64,000 nt of DNA from Paenibacillus phocaeensis (GCF_900021165.1 NZ_FCOQ01000018.1:780229-844228), one strand, 5' to 3'. Counted from the stretch's first letter, positions 9,004-17,617 are shown. Numbers and translations: made by a program. The notes: a model not told the origin generated them from the sequence alone.

Positions 9004-9807
9004 GTGCAGAAAATCGAAGTGTTGTTGGCGGATGATAATCGAGAATTTACGAATTTGCTCGCGGAGTACATTTCAGAGCAAGACGATATGGTCGTCTCGG
9101 GTATCGCTTATAATGGGGAAGAAGTGCTGGAGATGATCGATAATGCCGCAAAAGTTCCGGATGTCTTGATCCTGGACATTATTATGCCTCATCTGGACGG
9201 GCTGGGTGTGTTGGAGCGCATCCGCGACCTTAACCTGAGCCCGCAGCCCAAAATCATCATGCTGACCGCTTTTGGTCAAGAGAACATCACACAACGAGCC
9301 GTTCAGCTTGGCGCTTCTTACTACATCCTGAAACCATTTGATATGGAAGTCCTGGCGAACCGCATCCGTCAGCTTGTTGGCGTTCAAGCCTTAACGACCA
9401 GCGCGCCGTCCGCCTCGTTTGGGAAGTCGAACGTGGTGCCGCTGGGCAAAGGCAAGAATCTTGATGCAAACATCACTTCGATCATACATGAAATCGGAGT
9501 TCCTGCGCATATTAAAGGGTATCAATATCTGCGTGAAGCAATTACGATGGTTTATAATAACATCGAAATTTTAGGCGCCATCACAAAAACGCTGTATCCG
9601 GCGATCGCTGAGAAATTCAAAACCACGCCATCCCGTGTGGAGCGCGCCATTCGCCATGCGATTGAAGTGGCCTGGACGCGCGGCAACATCGATTCGATCA
9701 GCCATCTGTTTGGCTACACGATCAACATCTCCAAATCCAAGCCGACCAACAGCGAATTCATCGCGATGGTGGCGGATAAACTGCGGATCGAGCATAAAGT
9801 GTCGTGA
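9004..9807 (+). CDS. spo0A: Sporulation master regulator Spo0A
   Basis: A 267-residue response regulator that ends the phosphorelay and switches on sporulation. The receiver domain has the acidic pocket D10-D11, the phospho-acceptor D58 in [12 protein letters not shown], and the conserved Lys in YYILKPFD. The C-terminal DNA-binding domain (about 145-267) contains the sigA-activator/recognition helix region [20 protein letters not shown]. The start is GTG 9004 behind GAAGGAGG. Spacing to the upstream Spo0A boxes and the sigma-H promoter is as expected. It is monocistronic, between terminators at 8719-8758 and 9871-9915. Confidence 0.99.
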   Translation: MQKIEVLLADDNREFTNLLAEYISEQDDMVVSGIAYNGEEVLEMIDNAAKVPDVLILDIIMPHLDGLGVLERIRDLNLSPQPKIIMLTAFGQENITQRAVQLGASYYILKPFDMEVLANRIRQLVGVQALTTSAPSASFGKSNVVPLGKGKNLDANITSIIHEIGVPAHIKGYQYLREAITMVYNNIEILGAITKTLYPAIAEKFKTTPSRVERAIRHAIEVAWTRGNIDSISHLFGYTINISKSKPTNSEFIAMVADKLRIEHKVS

Positions 9808-9870
9808 AAGTCTGAGGAAACCTTGAAAGATAAGGATTAATAGAGTGCACTCGGTATATGTAAAAATAAA

Positions 9871-9915
9871 TGCTTCTTTGTTGGTATGAGTAAACACCAA
9901 CAAAGGAGTGTTTTT
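9871..9915 (+). terminator. Intrinsic terminator after spo0A
   Basis: CTTTGTTGGT (9876-9885) pairs with ACCAACAAAG (9896-9905). Five more pairs, some of them G-U, extend the stem outward to 9871 and 9910. A run of five T follows. Confidence 0.9.
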
Positions 9916-9975
9916 ATTATCAGCGATAGAGGAAGAGACAGGTGACAGGATTAAATTGGAGAGAGGGCGTTCTCT

Positions 9976-10428
9976 GTGTGGGCTGTAAAATATGACCCAA
10001 GATGGATATCAAGAAAGGATATACCTATATCAATTGGGATATATGCATGGTTTACCAAGGACACTGATGAATTAATATATATCGGGAAAGCAACTGGAAA
10101 AGGTGGATTGAGAAAACGGATCTGGTCACAGCATTTAAATCCTAAGTATTTAGAAAGTAGAAAAAATAAGTTTACGGCCAAGGATAGTTATCAAGTAAAT
10201 AATCCTATTTACCATAATAATCAATTGGTAATTGACAAATCTGCTTTCCGAAAGAATGTTTCTCGTGCTTTTTTGTTAAAAGCGGGTGTCGAATCGGTAG
10301 AGTATATTACAAATAATTTCTTGTTTGCTTTTAAGGCATTTAATATCGATGAAGTCGATACAGTGGTTGAACTTGAAAAACAATTAATACAGGAAATTAA
10401 ACCAAGATTAAATATTTCTTATACATAG
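9976..10428 (+). CDS. GIY-YIG nuclease-fold protein, stand-alone
   Basis: A 150-residue protein whose first half fits the GIY-YIG fold: GIYAWF at about residues 21-26, ELIYIGKA about 13 residues later, then GLRKRIW with the conserved arginine and a nearby histidine. A conserved acidic residue expected in the last helix is plausibly in VVELEKQLIQEIKPRLN, a segment typical of UvrC-like GIY-YIG domains. No extra DNA-binding domain is present, so its target is unknown. Base composition is clearly AT-richer than both neighbours and codon choice is AT-ending, which suggests acquisition. The start is GTG 9976 with GGAGAG about 10 nt upstream. Confidence 0.75.
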   Translation: MWAVKYDPRWISRKDIPISIGIYAWFTKDTDELIYIGKATGKGGLRKRIWSQHLNPKYLESRKNKFTAKDSYQVNNPIYHNNQLVIDKSAFRKNVSRAFLLKAGVESVEYITNNFLFAFKAFNIDEVDTVVELEKQLIQEIKPRLNISYT

Positions 10429-10520
10429 AAAATTTCTGCTCAAACCCAAGGCGGCCCTTCTCGGTGTAGACCGGGATGCGGCCGTTTATTTATGGGAGTC
10501 CATATTTCTGAAGATACCGA

Positions 10521-10571
10521 TTGACAAATCAGGATTTCAGGGATAATCTATATATGAACATATGCTCATAT
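10521..10571 (+). promoter_or_regulatory. Promoter and ArsR/CzrA-type operator of the zinc efflux operon
   Basis: TTGACA at 10521-10526 is a perfect -35; the -10 is less clear, with GATAAT at 10542-10547 (spacer 15) as the best candidate. ATATGAACATATGCTCATAT at 10552-10571 is a palindrome with one mismatched pair. It resembles the metal-responsive ArsR/SmtB operator pattern TGAACA-N2-TGTTCA. Repressor bound there would cover the start site and block both the regulator and the efflux gene. Confidence 0.75.
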
Positions 10572-10602
10572 AATAAATATCAAAAAAGAGAGGTACTCGC
10601 AA

Positions 10603-10911
10603 ATGGAGAAGGATGTACACACATATCTCAGCCCGGATACACTGGAGCAGGTATCTACGATTTTTAAGGCATTATCCGACCCGACCCGGATTAAAATTCT
10701 CTATTTGCTGTCGGAAGAGGAATGCTCCGTGACACATATGTCGGACGTGCTGAATTTGTCACAATCGGCGGTATCCCATCAGTTGAGCTTGCTGCGAAAC
10801 CTGCGGCTGGTGAAGTTCCGGCGGGAGGCCAACACGATGTATTACAGCTGTGACGACGAGCATGTAATCTCGTTGTTAACTCAGGCGATTCAGCACGCGA
10901 AATGCGATTAG
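10603..10911 (+). CDS. czrA: ArsR/SmtB-family metal-responsive repressor (CzrA-like)
   Basis: A 102-residue winged-helix repressor. ALSDPTRIKILYLL at about residues 24-37 and the recognition helix SQSAVSHQLSLLR are typical. The C-terminal helix keeps the zinc-site spacing of CzrA, with Asp and His in CDDEH and a second His 11 residues later, but the fourth ligand position is Cys instead of His (QHAKC). A zinc or cadmium sensor is therefore likely. The gene is preceded by its own operator and followed after 14 bp by the cation efflux gene. Confidence 0.88.
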   Translation: MEKDVHTYLSPDTLEQVSTIFKALSDPTRIKILYLLSEEECSVTHMSDVLNLSQSAVSHQLSLLRNLRLVKFRREANTMYYSCDDEHVISLLTQAIQHAKCD

Positions 10912-10925
10912 GGAGGAAAAATTTC

Positions 10926-11855
10926 ATGGCACATCAACATCATCATCACGACCATGCCGGTCATCATCATGATCATCATGCAGCACGGTCGGGGAATACC
11001 AAAGGGCTGCTGATTGCTTTGCTGATTACGGCTTCGATCGCTGTCCTCGAATTTGGCGGCGGATTGTTTACGGGAAGTTTAGCTCTATTGTCCGATTCAG
11101 GTCATATGCTAAGCGACGCCAGCTCGCTGGTGCTTAGTCTGGTGGCATTTTGGTTTGCTGCCCGTCCCGCTTCGAAGCGGAACACGTACGGATTTCACCG
11201 GATGGAGATTTTGGCGGCACTGCTGAACGGCGTTACCTTGTTTGTGATCGCCGGGTTTATCATATGGGAAGCCTACGGTCGTTTGCTGGACCCGCCAACC
11301 GTATCCAGCAACACCATGATCGTTATCGCGGTAATCGGATTGCTCGCCAACCTTGCGAGTGCGGCTGTATTGCTTAAGAAAGGGGACGTCAAAGGCAACG
11401 TGAATCTAAAAAGCGCCTATCTGCATGTCCTTGGAGATGCGTTAGGCTCTGTTGGAGCCATCCTGGCGGGGATCGTTATGTCGTTGTTCGGATGGTACAT
11501 TTTCGACCCGATTATTAGCGTTGTCGTTGCGTTGTTGATTCTTCGCGGTGCCTGGGGCGTAATGGCCCAGTCGGTGCACATTCTGTTGGAAGGATCGCCG
11601 GCGACGATGGATCAAGCGGAGGTCAAATTATGCCTGGAGGGGATTCCCGGTGTGATTGAGGTACATGATCTGCATATCTGGACAATTACATCCGGGATGG
11701 ATGCGCTTAGCTGCCATTTGACGATTGAGGATGGCAACCAGAGTCAAGCCGTGCTGCAAGAAGCGATTTCCGCTCTGGAGAAGACGTTCCAAATCACTCA
11801 CTCAACCATCCAAGTCGAAACACCGCACATCCGACACCCGGAGCTTATGGTATAA
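10926..11855 (+). CDS. czcD: Cation diffusion facilitator, zinc/divalent metal exporter (CzcD-like)
   Basis: A 309-residue CDF antiporter that exports Zn2+ or similar ions for protons. The N-terminus is a His-rich metal-binding tail (HHHHDHAGHHHDHH). Six membrane segments follow between about residues 30 and 215. The transport-site residues are in SDSGHMLSDA (TM2) and HVLGDALGS (TM5). The cytosolic C-terminal domain ends the protein. I chose ATG 10926, which has GGGAGGAAAA upstream; the frame is open 24 bp further, into the previous gene. Co-transcription with the repressor gene gives metal-inducible efflux. Confidence 0.93.
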   Translation: MAHQHHHHDHAGHHHDHHAARSGNTKGLLIALLITASIAVLEFGGGLFTGSLALLSDSGHMLSDASSLVLSLVAFWFAARPASKRNTYGFHRMEILAALLNGVTLFVIAGFIIWEAYGRLLDPPTVSSNTMIVIAVIGLLANLASAAVLLKKGDVKGNVNLKSAYLHVLGDALGSVGAILAGIVMSLFGWYIFDPIISVVVALLILRGAWGVMAQSVHILLEGSPATMDQAEVKLCLEGIPGVIEVHDLHIWTITSGMDALSCHLTIEDGNQSQAVLQEAISALEKTFQITHSTIQVETPHIRHPELMV

Positions 11856-11856
11856 T
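11848..11856 (+). promoter_or_regulatory. Extended -10 promoter inside the 3' end of czcD
   Basis: TGGTATAAT at 11848-11856 is a perfect extended -10 element (TGnTATAAT). No good -35 is visible, as is common for extended -10 promoters. It would drive the 69-residue gene that starts 26 bp later. Confidence 0.5.
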
Positions 11857-11881
11857 CAGAGCGAAGAAAGGATGAGTAATC

Positions 11882-12091
11882 ATGTCCCAAGATAAGGATC
11901 TGGCGGTTTATCGGAATATGCTGGAGGACACCAACCTCGAAGAATCGAAGCGGCAAGTGTTCCTGGAGCTGATCGATCATTACGAACAGGTTCGTGCGGA
12001 GAATGCCAGATTACGCAAGGCGTTACTTCGTGTATCTGCCCAGCAGGGCTCGCGGATGTCGACTAAATTGAAGGAAGCCCTCTATGAATAA
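11882..12091 (+). CDS. Small coiled-coil protein of unknown function
   Basis: A 69-residue soluble, charged protein that is nearly all helical. Residues 33-55 (LIDHYEQVRAENARLRKALL) have leucine/heptad spacing that fits a short coiled coil. I recognise no family. The ATG at 11882 is preceded by AAAGGATGA at a workable distance. It has its own extended -10 promoter and a bidirectional terminator, so it looks like a real single-gene unit. Confidence 0.7.
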   Translation: MSQDKDLAVYRNMLEDTNLEESKRQVFLELIDHYEQVRAENARLRKALLRVSAQQGSRMSTKLKEALYE

Positions 12092-12103
12092 GTATGCAAA
12101 AAA

Positions 12104-12143
12104 AACCTCTACCGCTGATTTTCAGGCGAAAGAGGTTTATTTT
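12104..12143. terminator. Bidirectional intrinsic terminator
   Basis: AACCTCT (12104-12110) pairs with AGAGGTT (12131-12137), with an inner CGC/GCG pair. A-tract and T-tract flanks serve both directions: rightward for the 69-residue gene and leftward for the DUF2627 gene. Confidence 0.85.
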
Positions 12144-12164
12144 TTGCTTGCGGCACAGAGCGGT

Positions 12165-12482
12165 TCAGTCGTTCTGCAATGCGGCCGGTTCCGGTTCCTT
12201 GACGGCAGCGTTGTCCTTCTTGCGAAATCTTGGCCCGACATAATTGCGCTTGCGGTCCCGGAAGAAAATCCAACCGCCCAAAAACCCGGCGCCTGCAGCA
12301 AATAGGACTATGCCCAGCCCAAAGTTCAGCCAATCAAATGCCACGCGGGATAAAGCATCGTCTCCGTGTGCGGACATATAATTAAAGAGGGAGTCTTTTA
12401 TTTTCAGAAATCCGATCATCGCCGTTATGCCGGGAATCACCAGCAAAATGATAGCGATAAAACGGGAAATCTTCAGCTTCAT
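12165..12482 (-). CDS. DUF2627 membrane protein (YqzF-like)
   Basis: A 105-residue protein with two membrane segments (about residues 8-28 and 52-75) and a basic C-terminal cytosolic tail. I assign it to DUF2627 from its pattern (IPGITAMIGFLKIKDSLFNY, then HGDDALSRVAFDWLNFGLG) and because B. subtilis yqzF also lies next to the branched-chain keto acid dehydrogenase genes. Its function is unknown. The start is ATG 12482; an in-frame TTG at 12488 sits closer to AAAGGA and cannot be excluded. Confidence 0.78.
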   Translation of the reverse strand: MKLKISRFIAIILLVIPGITAMIGFLKIKDSLFNYMSAHGDDALSRVAFDWLNFGLGIVLFAAGAGFLGGWIFFRDRKRNYVGPRFRKKDNAAVKEPEPAALQND

Positions 12483-12573
12483 GAGCAAATCGTCCTTTCC
12501 ATCCCAAATGGCTTATGTATTGTTAAAAATATCATACCTTTTTCCTGGGGGGATGTCTATTTGCAGCGCTGGT

Positions 12574-12601
12574 TTGTATTCACGGAAAAACAAGGTAAAA
12601 T
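12574..12601 (+). promoter_or_regulatory. Probable promoter of the bkd operon
   Basis: TTGTAT at 12574-12579, a 16-bp spacer, and TAAAAT at 12596-12601, 43 bp before the lipoamide dehydrogenase start. I saw no BkdR-type or sigma-54 (-24/-12) element here, unlike B. subtilis, where this operon is sigma-L dependent. Confidence 0.4.
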
Positions 12602-12643
12602 AGGGGAAAGCGACAGAATTGAAAGAATGGGTGGAGATCTGTT

Positions 12644-14065
12644 ATGGCAATCACATGTGATGTAGCGGTGCTGGGCGGAGGAACGGGCGGATATATCGCG
12701 GCCATTCGCGCAGCCCAATTGGGGAAAGAGGTCGTCATTATTGAGCGGGACAAGCTGGGCGGAACCTGCCTGCATCGGGGGTGCATCCCCAGCAAGGCGC
12801 TGCTGCGCAGCGCGGAGTTGTACGCGCAAATGAAGGACAGCGCAAGCTTCGGAATCGAAACAAGCGAAGTGAAGTTGGTGTTCCCGAAAGTGCAGGAAAG
12901 AAAGCAAGGCATCGTGGATCAGTTGCATAAAGGGGTCCAGTATTTGATGCGTAAACATAAAATTCGCGTGATCGAAGGGAAGGGTCGCGTCATTGGGCCG
13001 TCGATTTTCTCGCCGAAAAGCGGGGCCGTTGCGGTGGAGCTTCCGGACGGCGAAATGGAGACGGTGGTGCCGACGAATCTGATTATCGCGACAGGTTCGC
13101 GGCCGCGGACGTTACCGGGGCTTGAACCGGACGGTACCTACGTTCTCAGCAGTGATGAAGCGCTGCAATTGGCTGATCTCCCCGGCTCGATGCTGATCCT
13201 AGGGGGCGGTGTCATCGGGGTTGAATGGGCATCACTGCTGAACGATTTTGGCGTGAAGGTGACCGTAGTGGAAGCGGCAAATCAACTGTTGCCGGCAGAG
13301 GACGAGGACGTTGCCCGCGAATTGCAGAAGCAGTTGCAGCGCCGTGGGATTGAGGTATACACAGGGGTGTCGGTTGATCCGGCTACCTTGGAAGTTGGCA
13401 ATAACCGGGTACAACTCTCGGCGAAGCGGGGAGACGAAGGGGTCCGACTCGAGGCGGACAAGCTGCTGGTATCCATAGGACGCCAAGCCAATGTGGAGAA
13501 TATTGGGCTGGAAAATACCGATATCGGGTTAGAACGCGGCTTCATTCGGGTAAATGAACATATGCAGACCACAGAACCGCATATTTATGCCATCGGGGAT
13601 TGCATCGGCGGGCTTCAGCTGGCGCATGCCGCCAGCCATGAAGGAATAACCGCAGTGCATCATTTGGCAGGGGTAGCTTCGCACGGGTATCAGGAGAGTC
13701 AGGTCTCCCGCTGCGTGTATACACGCCCGGAGGTTGCTTCCGTTGGAATCACGGCTAAAGAGGCTAAGGCGAAGGGACTGGATGTGAAGATCGGCAAGGT
13801 TCCGTTCTCGGCGATAGGCAAGGCATTGGTGCACGGCGAAGCGGAAGGTTTCGTCAAGATGGTGGCCGATGCCCGCACGAACGATATTCTGGGCGTACAG
13901 ATGATCGGGCCGCATGTGACCGAGCTGATCAGCCAAGCTGCGTTGGCCCAGGTCCTGGATGCGACGCCATGGGAAGTGGGACAAGCGGTATTTGCTCATC
14001 CGACGCTGGCGGAAATTATCGGCGAAGCGGCGCTGGCCGTAGACGGGAACTCCTTAAACGCTTGA
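12644..14065 (+). CDS. lpdV: Dihydrolipoyl dehydrogenase (E3) of the branched-chain complex
   Basis: A 473-residue flavoprotein that reoxidises dihydrolipoamide with NAD+. The FAD motif GGGTGGYIAAIRAAQ is at the N-terminus. The redox disulfide is in GGTCLHRGC (about residues 38-46). The NAD motif GGGVIGVEWA and the second FAD motif YAIGDCIGG follow. The C-terminal interface contains FAHPTLAE, whose His-Pro-Thr-Leu-x-Glu is the active-site acid/base motif. The ATG has GGTGGAG upstream. It heads the E3-E1a-E1b-E2 set, 127 bp before E1 alpha. Confidence 0.96.
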   Translation: MAITCDVAVLGGGTGGYIAAIRAAQLGKEVVIIERDKLGGTCLHRGCIPSKALLRSAELYAQMKDSASFGIETSEVKLVFPKVQERKQGIVDQLHKGVQYLMRKHKIRVIEGKGRVIGPSIFSPKSGAVAVELPDGEMETVVPTNLIIATGSRPRTLPGLEPDGTYVLSSDEALQLADLPGSMLILGGGVIGVEWASLLNDFGVKVTVVEAANQLLPAEDEDVARELQKQLQRRGIEVYTGVSVDPATLEVGNNRVQLSAKRGDEGVRLEADKLLVSIGRQANVENIGLENTDIGLERGFIRVNEHMQTTEPHIYAIGDCIGGLQLAHAASHEGITAVHHLAGVASHGYQESQVSRCVYTRPEVASVGITAKEAKAKGLDVKIGKVPFSAIGKALVHGEAEGFVKMVADARTNDILGVQMIGPHVTELISQAALAQVLDATPWEVGQAVFAHPTLAEIIGEAALAVDGNSLNA

Positions 14066-14192
14066 GGGAATAGGCGGGGAAAACGAATATTTTCCTTTTC
14101 GTCGTAAAAGGATTATAATAAACTTATCCCAAGTCTTAGTACCTGGTGTTAAGATTAAGTTATATACTTCCCAATCGAAGGAGGTAACTCCC

Positions 14193-15218
14193 ATGAATGC
14201 CAAAAGTGTAGTTCAAACCGAGCCCAAACATAAGCAGCTTGGATTAACAGATGCAGAAGTTGTTGAGATGTACAGATATATGGTGATCGCTCGCAAATTT
14301 GATGAGCGGAACTTGCTGCTGCAGCGTGCCGGGAAGATTAATTTCCACGTCTCCGGAATCGGGCAGGAAACGGCACAGGTTGCCGCAGCTTTTGCGCTGG
14401 ATCGGCAGCGGGATTATTTCTTGCCCTACTATCGGGACTATGGATTTGTCCTGGCAGCAGGCATGTCGTTGACCGAACTGATGTTGTCGGCTTTCGCCAA
14501 GGCAAGCGATCCGAACAGCGGCGGCCGGCAGATGCCGGGACATTTCGGCAGCAAGCGGCTGCGGATTGTGACCGGCTCCAGTCCGGTAACGACTCAGGTT
14601 CCCCATGCAGTGGGCGTCGCTTTGGCTGCGAAAATGCAGAAGAAAGACATCGTTTCTTTCGTCACCTTTGGCGAAGGCTCCAGCAATCAGGGGGATTTTC
14701 ATGAAGGGCTGAACTTTGCCGGGGTCCAGAAGCTTCCGGTGATTTTCATGTGCGAAAACAATCAGTATGCCATCTCGGTACCCGTGAAGAAGCAATTGGG
14801 CGGGCGCGTATGCGACCGAGCTCAAGGGTACGGGTTCCCGGGTCTCCGCGTAGATGGCAACGATGCGCTTGAGGTGTACCGGGTTGTGAAGGAAGCGCGG
14901 GAGCGTGCCGTGCGCGGCGAAGGACCAACGTTGATTGAAGCGATGATGTATCGGTTGTCTCCGCACTCCACCTCGGATAATGACCTGGCGTACCGGACGA
15001 AGGAAGAAGTCGATGAGAATTGGAAGAAAGACGGCATCCCGAAGATGAAATCTTATCTGATCGAGGCCGGCTTGTGGAGCGAAGAGCAGGACGACGCGCT
15101 GTTGAAAGAAGTGAATCAACAGTTGAAGGAAGCGGTGGAAGCGGCAGACAACGCCCCCTTCCCGAAACCGGAGGACACCTTACTGCACGTGTACGCCAGT
15201 GAAGGGGAGGGGCAATAA
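14193..15218 (+). CDS. bkdAA: Branched-chain 2-oxo acid dehydrogenase E1 subunit alpha
   Basis: A 341-residue TPP-dependent E1 alpha chain. It decarboxylates the 2-oxo acids from Val, Leu and Ile and feeds iso/anteiso primers to fatty acid synthesis, which matters in an organism with branched-chain lipids. The TPP/Mg motif is GEGSSNQGDFHEGLNFA, and the phosphorylation-loop-like region YRLSPHSTSDND is present. The start ATG follows GAAGGAGGTAAC. A TATAAT at 14114-14119 lies in the 127-bp gap before it and may provide a second promoter. E1 beta starts 2 bp after the stop. Confidence 0.95.
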   Translation: MNAKSVVQTEPKHKQLGLTDAEVVEMYRYMVIARKFDERNLLLQRAGKINFHVSGIGQETAQVAAAFALDRQRDYFLPYYRDYGFVLAAGMSLTELMLSAFAKASDPNSGGRQMPGHFGSKRLRIVTGSSPVTTQVPHAVGVALAAKMQKKDIVSFVTFGEGSSNQGDFHEGLNFAGVQKLPVIFMCENNQYAISVPVKKQLGGRVCDRAQGYGFPGLRVDGNDALEVYRVVKEARERAVRGEGPTLIEAMMYRLSPHSTSDNDLAYRTKEEVDENWKKDGIPKMKSYLIEAGLWSEEQDDALLKEVNQQLKEAVEAADNAPFPKPEDTLLHVYASEGEGQ

Positions 15219-15220
15219 TC

Positions 15221-16207
15221 ATGCCGGTAATGGAATATATCGACGCGATTCGTCTTGCGATGAAGGAAGAAATGGAGCGGGACGACAGCGTGTTTGTCAT
15301 GGGGGAAGACGTCGGCGTCAAAGGCGGCGTATTCACGACAACGAAAGGCCTGCAGGAGCAGTTCGGGGAAATGCGTGTCATTGACACCCCGCTGGCCGAA
15401 TCGGCAATCGCCGGGGTTGCGATCGGTGCGGCCATGTACGGGCTGAAGCCAATCGCAGAAATGCAATACTCCGACTTTATGCTGCCGGCCACGAACCAGA
15501 TTATTAGCGAAGCGGCAAAAATCCGTTACCGCTCCAACAACGACTGGAGCTGCCCGGTGGTCGTTCGTGCTCCGATCGGCGGCGGGATTTTCGGAGGGCT
15601 GTACCATTCCCAATGTCCGGAATCGATCTTCTTTGGTACGCCCGGGCTCAAGATCGTAGCTCCTTATTCGGCCTATGATGCCAAAGGCTTGCTGAAGGCG
15701 GCTGTTCGCGACCCGGATCCGGTGTTGTTCTTTGAGAACAAGAAGTGCTACAAGCTGATCAAAGAAGATGTGCCGGAGGACGATTATGTGGTCCCGATCG
15801 GCAAAGCGAATCTGCTGCGCGAAGGCAGCGATATCACGGTGATCAGCTACAGCCTGCCGCTGCATTTTGCAATGCAAGCGGCGGAGGAGCTGGCTGCAGA
15901 GCAGGGGATCAGCTCTCATATTCTCGATTTGCGCACGCTGCAGCCGCTGGACCGGGAAGCGATCGTGACGGCCGCTCGCAAGACGGGCAAGGTGTTGATC
16001 GTCCATGAAGATAATAAAACCGGTGGTGTAGGCGCCGAGGTCTCGGCCATCATCTCTGAGGAGTGTTTGTTCGAGCTGGATGCGCCGATTGCACGACTGT
16101 GCGGTCCGGATGTTCCGGCGATGCCGATCAGTCCGCCGATGGAGAAGTTCTTTATGCTTAGCAAAGATAAGGTCAAGGAAGCGATGCTTCAATTGGCGCT
16201 TTATTAA
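15221..16207 (+). CDS. bkdAB: Branched-chain 2-oxo acid dehydrogenase E1 subunit beta
   Basis: A 328-residue transketolase-like beta chain that completes the E1 active site. GEDVGVKGGVFTTT near residue 27 and DTPLAESAIAGVAIG near residue 57 are typical, with the conserved glutamate in the latter. HEDNKTGGVGAEVSA marks the C-terminal domain. Length is normal (325-330). GAAGGGGAGGGG lies directly upstream of the ATG and overlaps the end of E1 alpha, suggesting coupled translation and equal subunit amounts. Confidence 0.95.
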   Translation: MPVMEYIDAIRLAMKEEMERDDSVFVMGEDVGVKGGVFTTTKGLQEQFGEMRVIDTPLAESAIAGVAIGAAMYGLKPIAEMQYSDFMLPATNQIISEAAKIRYRSNNDWSCPVVVRAPIGGGIFGGLYHSQCPESIFFGTPGLKIVAPYSAYDAKGLLKAAVRDPDPVLFFENKKCYKLIKEDVPEDDYVVPIGKANLLREGSDITVISYSLPLHFAMQAAEELAAEQGISSHILDLRTLQPLDREAIVTAARKTGKVLIVHEDNKTGGVGAEVSAIISEECLFELDAPIARLCGPDVPAMPISPPMEKFFMLSKDKVKEAMLQLALY

Positions 16208-16225
16208 TGGGGAGTGAGGATACCG

Positions 16226-17617
16226 ATGGCATCCAGTAAAACATTGATTGACGTGCAGTTGCCCCAGCTCGCCGAATCGCTCGTATCGGCAACGATCGGC
16301 AAGTGGCTGAAGAAGCCGGGGGATCCGGTCGAGCAATACGAACCTATTCTTGAGGTCATTACAGATAAAGTAAATGCGGAGATCCCTTCGACGGTAGACG
16401 GAGTGATGGGCGAGCTGCTGGCTGAGGAAGGGCAGGAGGTTCAGGTTGGCGCCGTGATCTGCCGAATTGAGACGGCAAGCGCCGAGGAGACGGCGCCGGG
16501 CAGCCAGCCGGTGAATGAGGCGGCCGTTCCGGCTGCGGGAACGACAAGCGCGGGCGAGCGGCCTGACGAGTCGCAGCGGAGCCGTTATTCGCCGGCGGTA
16601 CAGACGCTTGCCGCCCAGCACGGCTTGGATCTGCGGCAAATTGCCGGCACAGGGCTTGGCGGACGAATTACGCGTAAAGATGTGCTGGCCTTTATCGAAC
16701 AGGGGGGCCAAGGGGCTGTAGCCGCTCCCCCTGCTGCTCCGGCAGCTACGGCGATTGCAACGCCTCCCGTATCGCCGCAGGCAGCGCCTTCCGCTGCACC
16801 GGCATCCCAAAGCGCAATTCCTGCCGCGCTGAACGCAGCCGCCGGACCGGTACGCCATTCCGGCTTGCATTTGACGGAGAATCCGCCGATTCCGACGATC
16901 GAAGTGGAGGGGGGCGACCGTTCCGAGTATTTTATCGACGTCACCCCAATCCGGAACACGATCGCTACCCGGATGCGCCAAAGCGTGTCGGAGATTCCAC
17001 ACGGCTGGATGATGATCGAAGTCGATGTTACCAATCTGGTCCAGTTGCGGAACAAGATCAAACAGGAATTTATGCAGAAAGAAGGCGTCAATTTGACGTA
17101 CCTGGCTTTCTTGCTGAAGGCAGTGGTGGGGGCGATCAAGGATTATCCGATCATGAACTCGGTGTGGGCGGTGGACAAAATCATCGTCAAACGCGATATC
17201 AACATCTCTCTGGCGGTGGGCACTGAAGATTCGGTATTGACGCCGGTCATCAAGAAGGCAGACCAGAAGAATATCGCCGGATTGGCTCGGGAGATCGAGG
17301 AATTGGCGACGAAAGTGCGTTCCGGCAAGCTGAAGCTGGATGACATGCAAGGCGGCACGTTTACAGTCAACAACACCGGTTCTTTCGGCTCGATTCTGAC
17401 GCAGCCGATTATCAATTATCCGCAAGCCGCGATCCTAACGTTTGAATCGATCGTGAAGAGACCGGTTGTGATCAACGACATGATCGCTGTTCGTTCGATG
17501 GCCAACCTCTGCTTGTCTCTGGACCACCGGATTCTGGACGGAGTTATTTGCGGCCGCTTTATGCAGCGGGTGAAGGAAAATATGGAAAGCTACAATTTGG
17601 ACACGCAGGTTTATTGA
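16226..17617 (+). CDS. bkdB: Dihydrolipoamide acyltransferase (E2) of the branched-chain complex
   Basis: A 463-residue E2 core protein. An N-terminal lipoyl domain carries the lipoylated lysine K48 in EVITDKVNAE. An Ala/Pro-rich linker leads to a peripheral-subunit binding domain near residues 118-155 (SRYSPAVQTLAAQHGLDL). A second long Ala/Pro linker follows, then the catalytic domain with the motif LSLDHRILDG. I chose ATG 16226, with GTGAGG 6 nt upstream; the frame opens at GTG 16214. lipB follows 35 bp later, so the cofactor enzyme is linked to its main client. Confidence 0.95.
   Translation: MASSKTLIDVQLPQLAESLVSATIGKWLKKPGDPVEQYEPILEVITDKVNAEIPSTVDGVMGELLAEEGQEVQVGAVICRIETASAEETAPGSQPVNEAAVPAAGTTSAGERPDESQRSRYSPAVQTLAAQHGLDLRQIAGTGLGGRITRKDVLAFIEQGGQGAVAAPPAAPAATAIATPPVSPQAAPSAAPASQSAIPAALNAAAGPVRHSGLHLTENPPIPTIEVEGGDRSEYFIDVTPIRNTIATRMRQSVSEIPHGWMMIEVDVTNLVQLRNKIKQEFMQKEGVNLTYLAFLLKAVVGAIKDYPIMNSVWAVDKIIVKRDINISLAVGTEDSVLTPVIKKADQKNIAGLAREIEELATKVRSGKLKLDDMQGGTFTVNNTGSFGSILTQPIINYPQAAILTFESIVKRPVVINDMIAVRSMANLCLSLDHRILDGVICGRFMQRVKENMESYNLDTQVY

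Noticed and set aside
12366..12665. A 99-codon plus-strand frame between the DUF2627 gene and lpdV
   Set aside because: It overlaps the DUF2627 gene antisense, covers the lpdV promoter region and has no family signal.
15116..17425. A 769-codon open frame on the minus strand opposite the bkdA/bkdB genes
   Set aside because: It is exactly antisense to well-identified E1 and E2 genes. Its translation is rich in Arg, His and Gln with no domain, as expected from GC-rich codon third positions, and it has no ribosome binding site.
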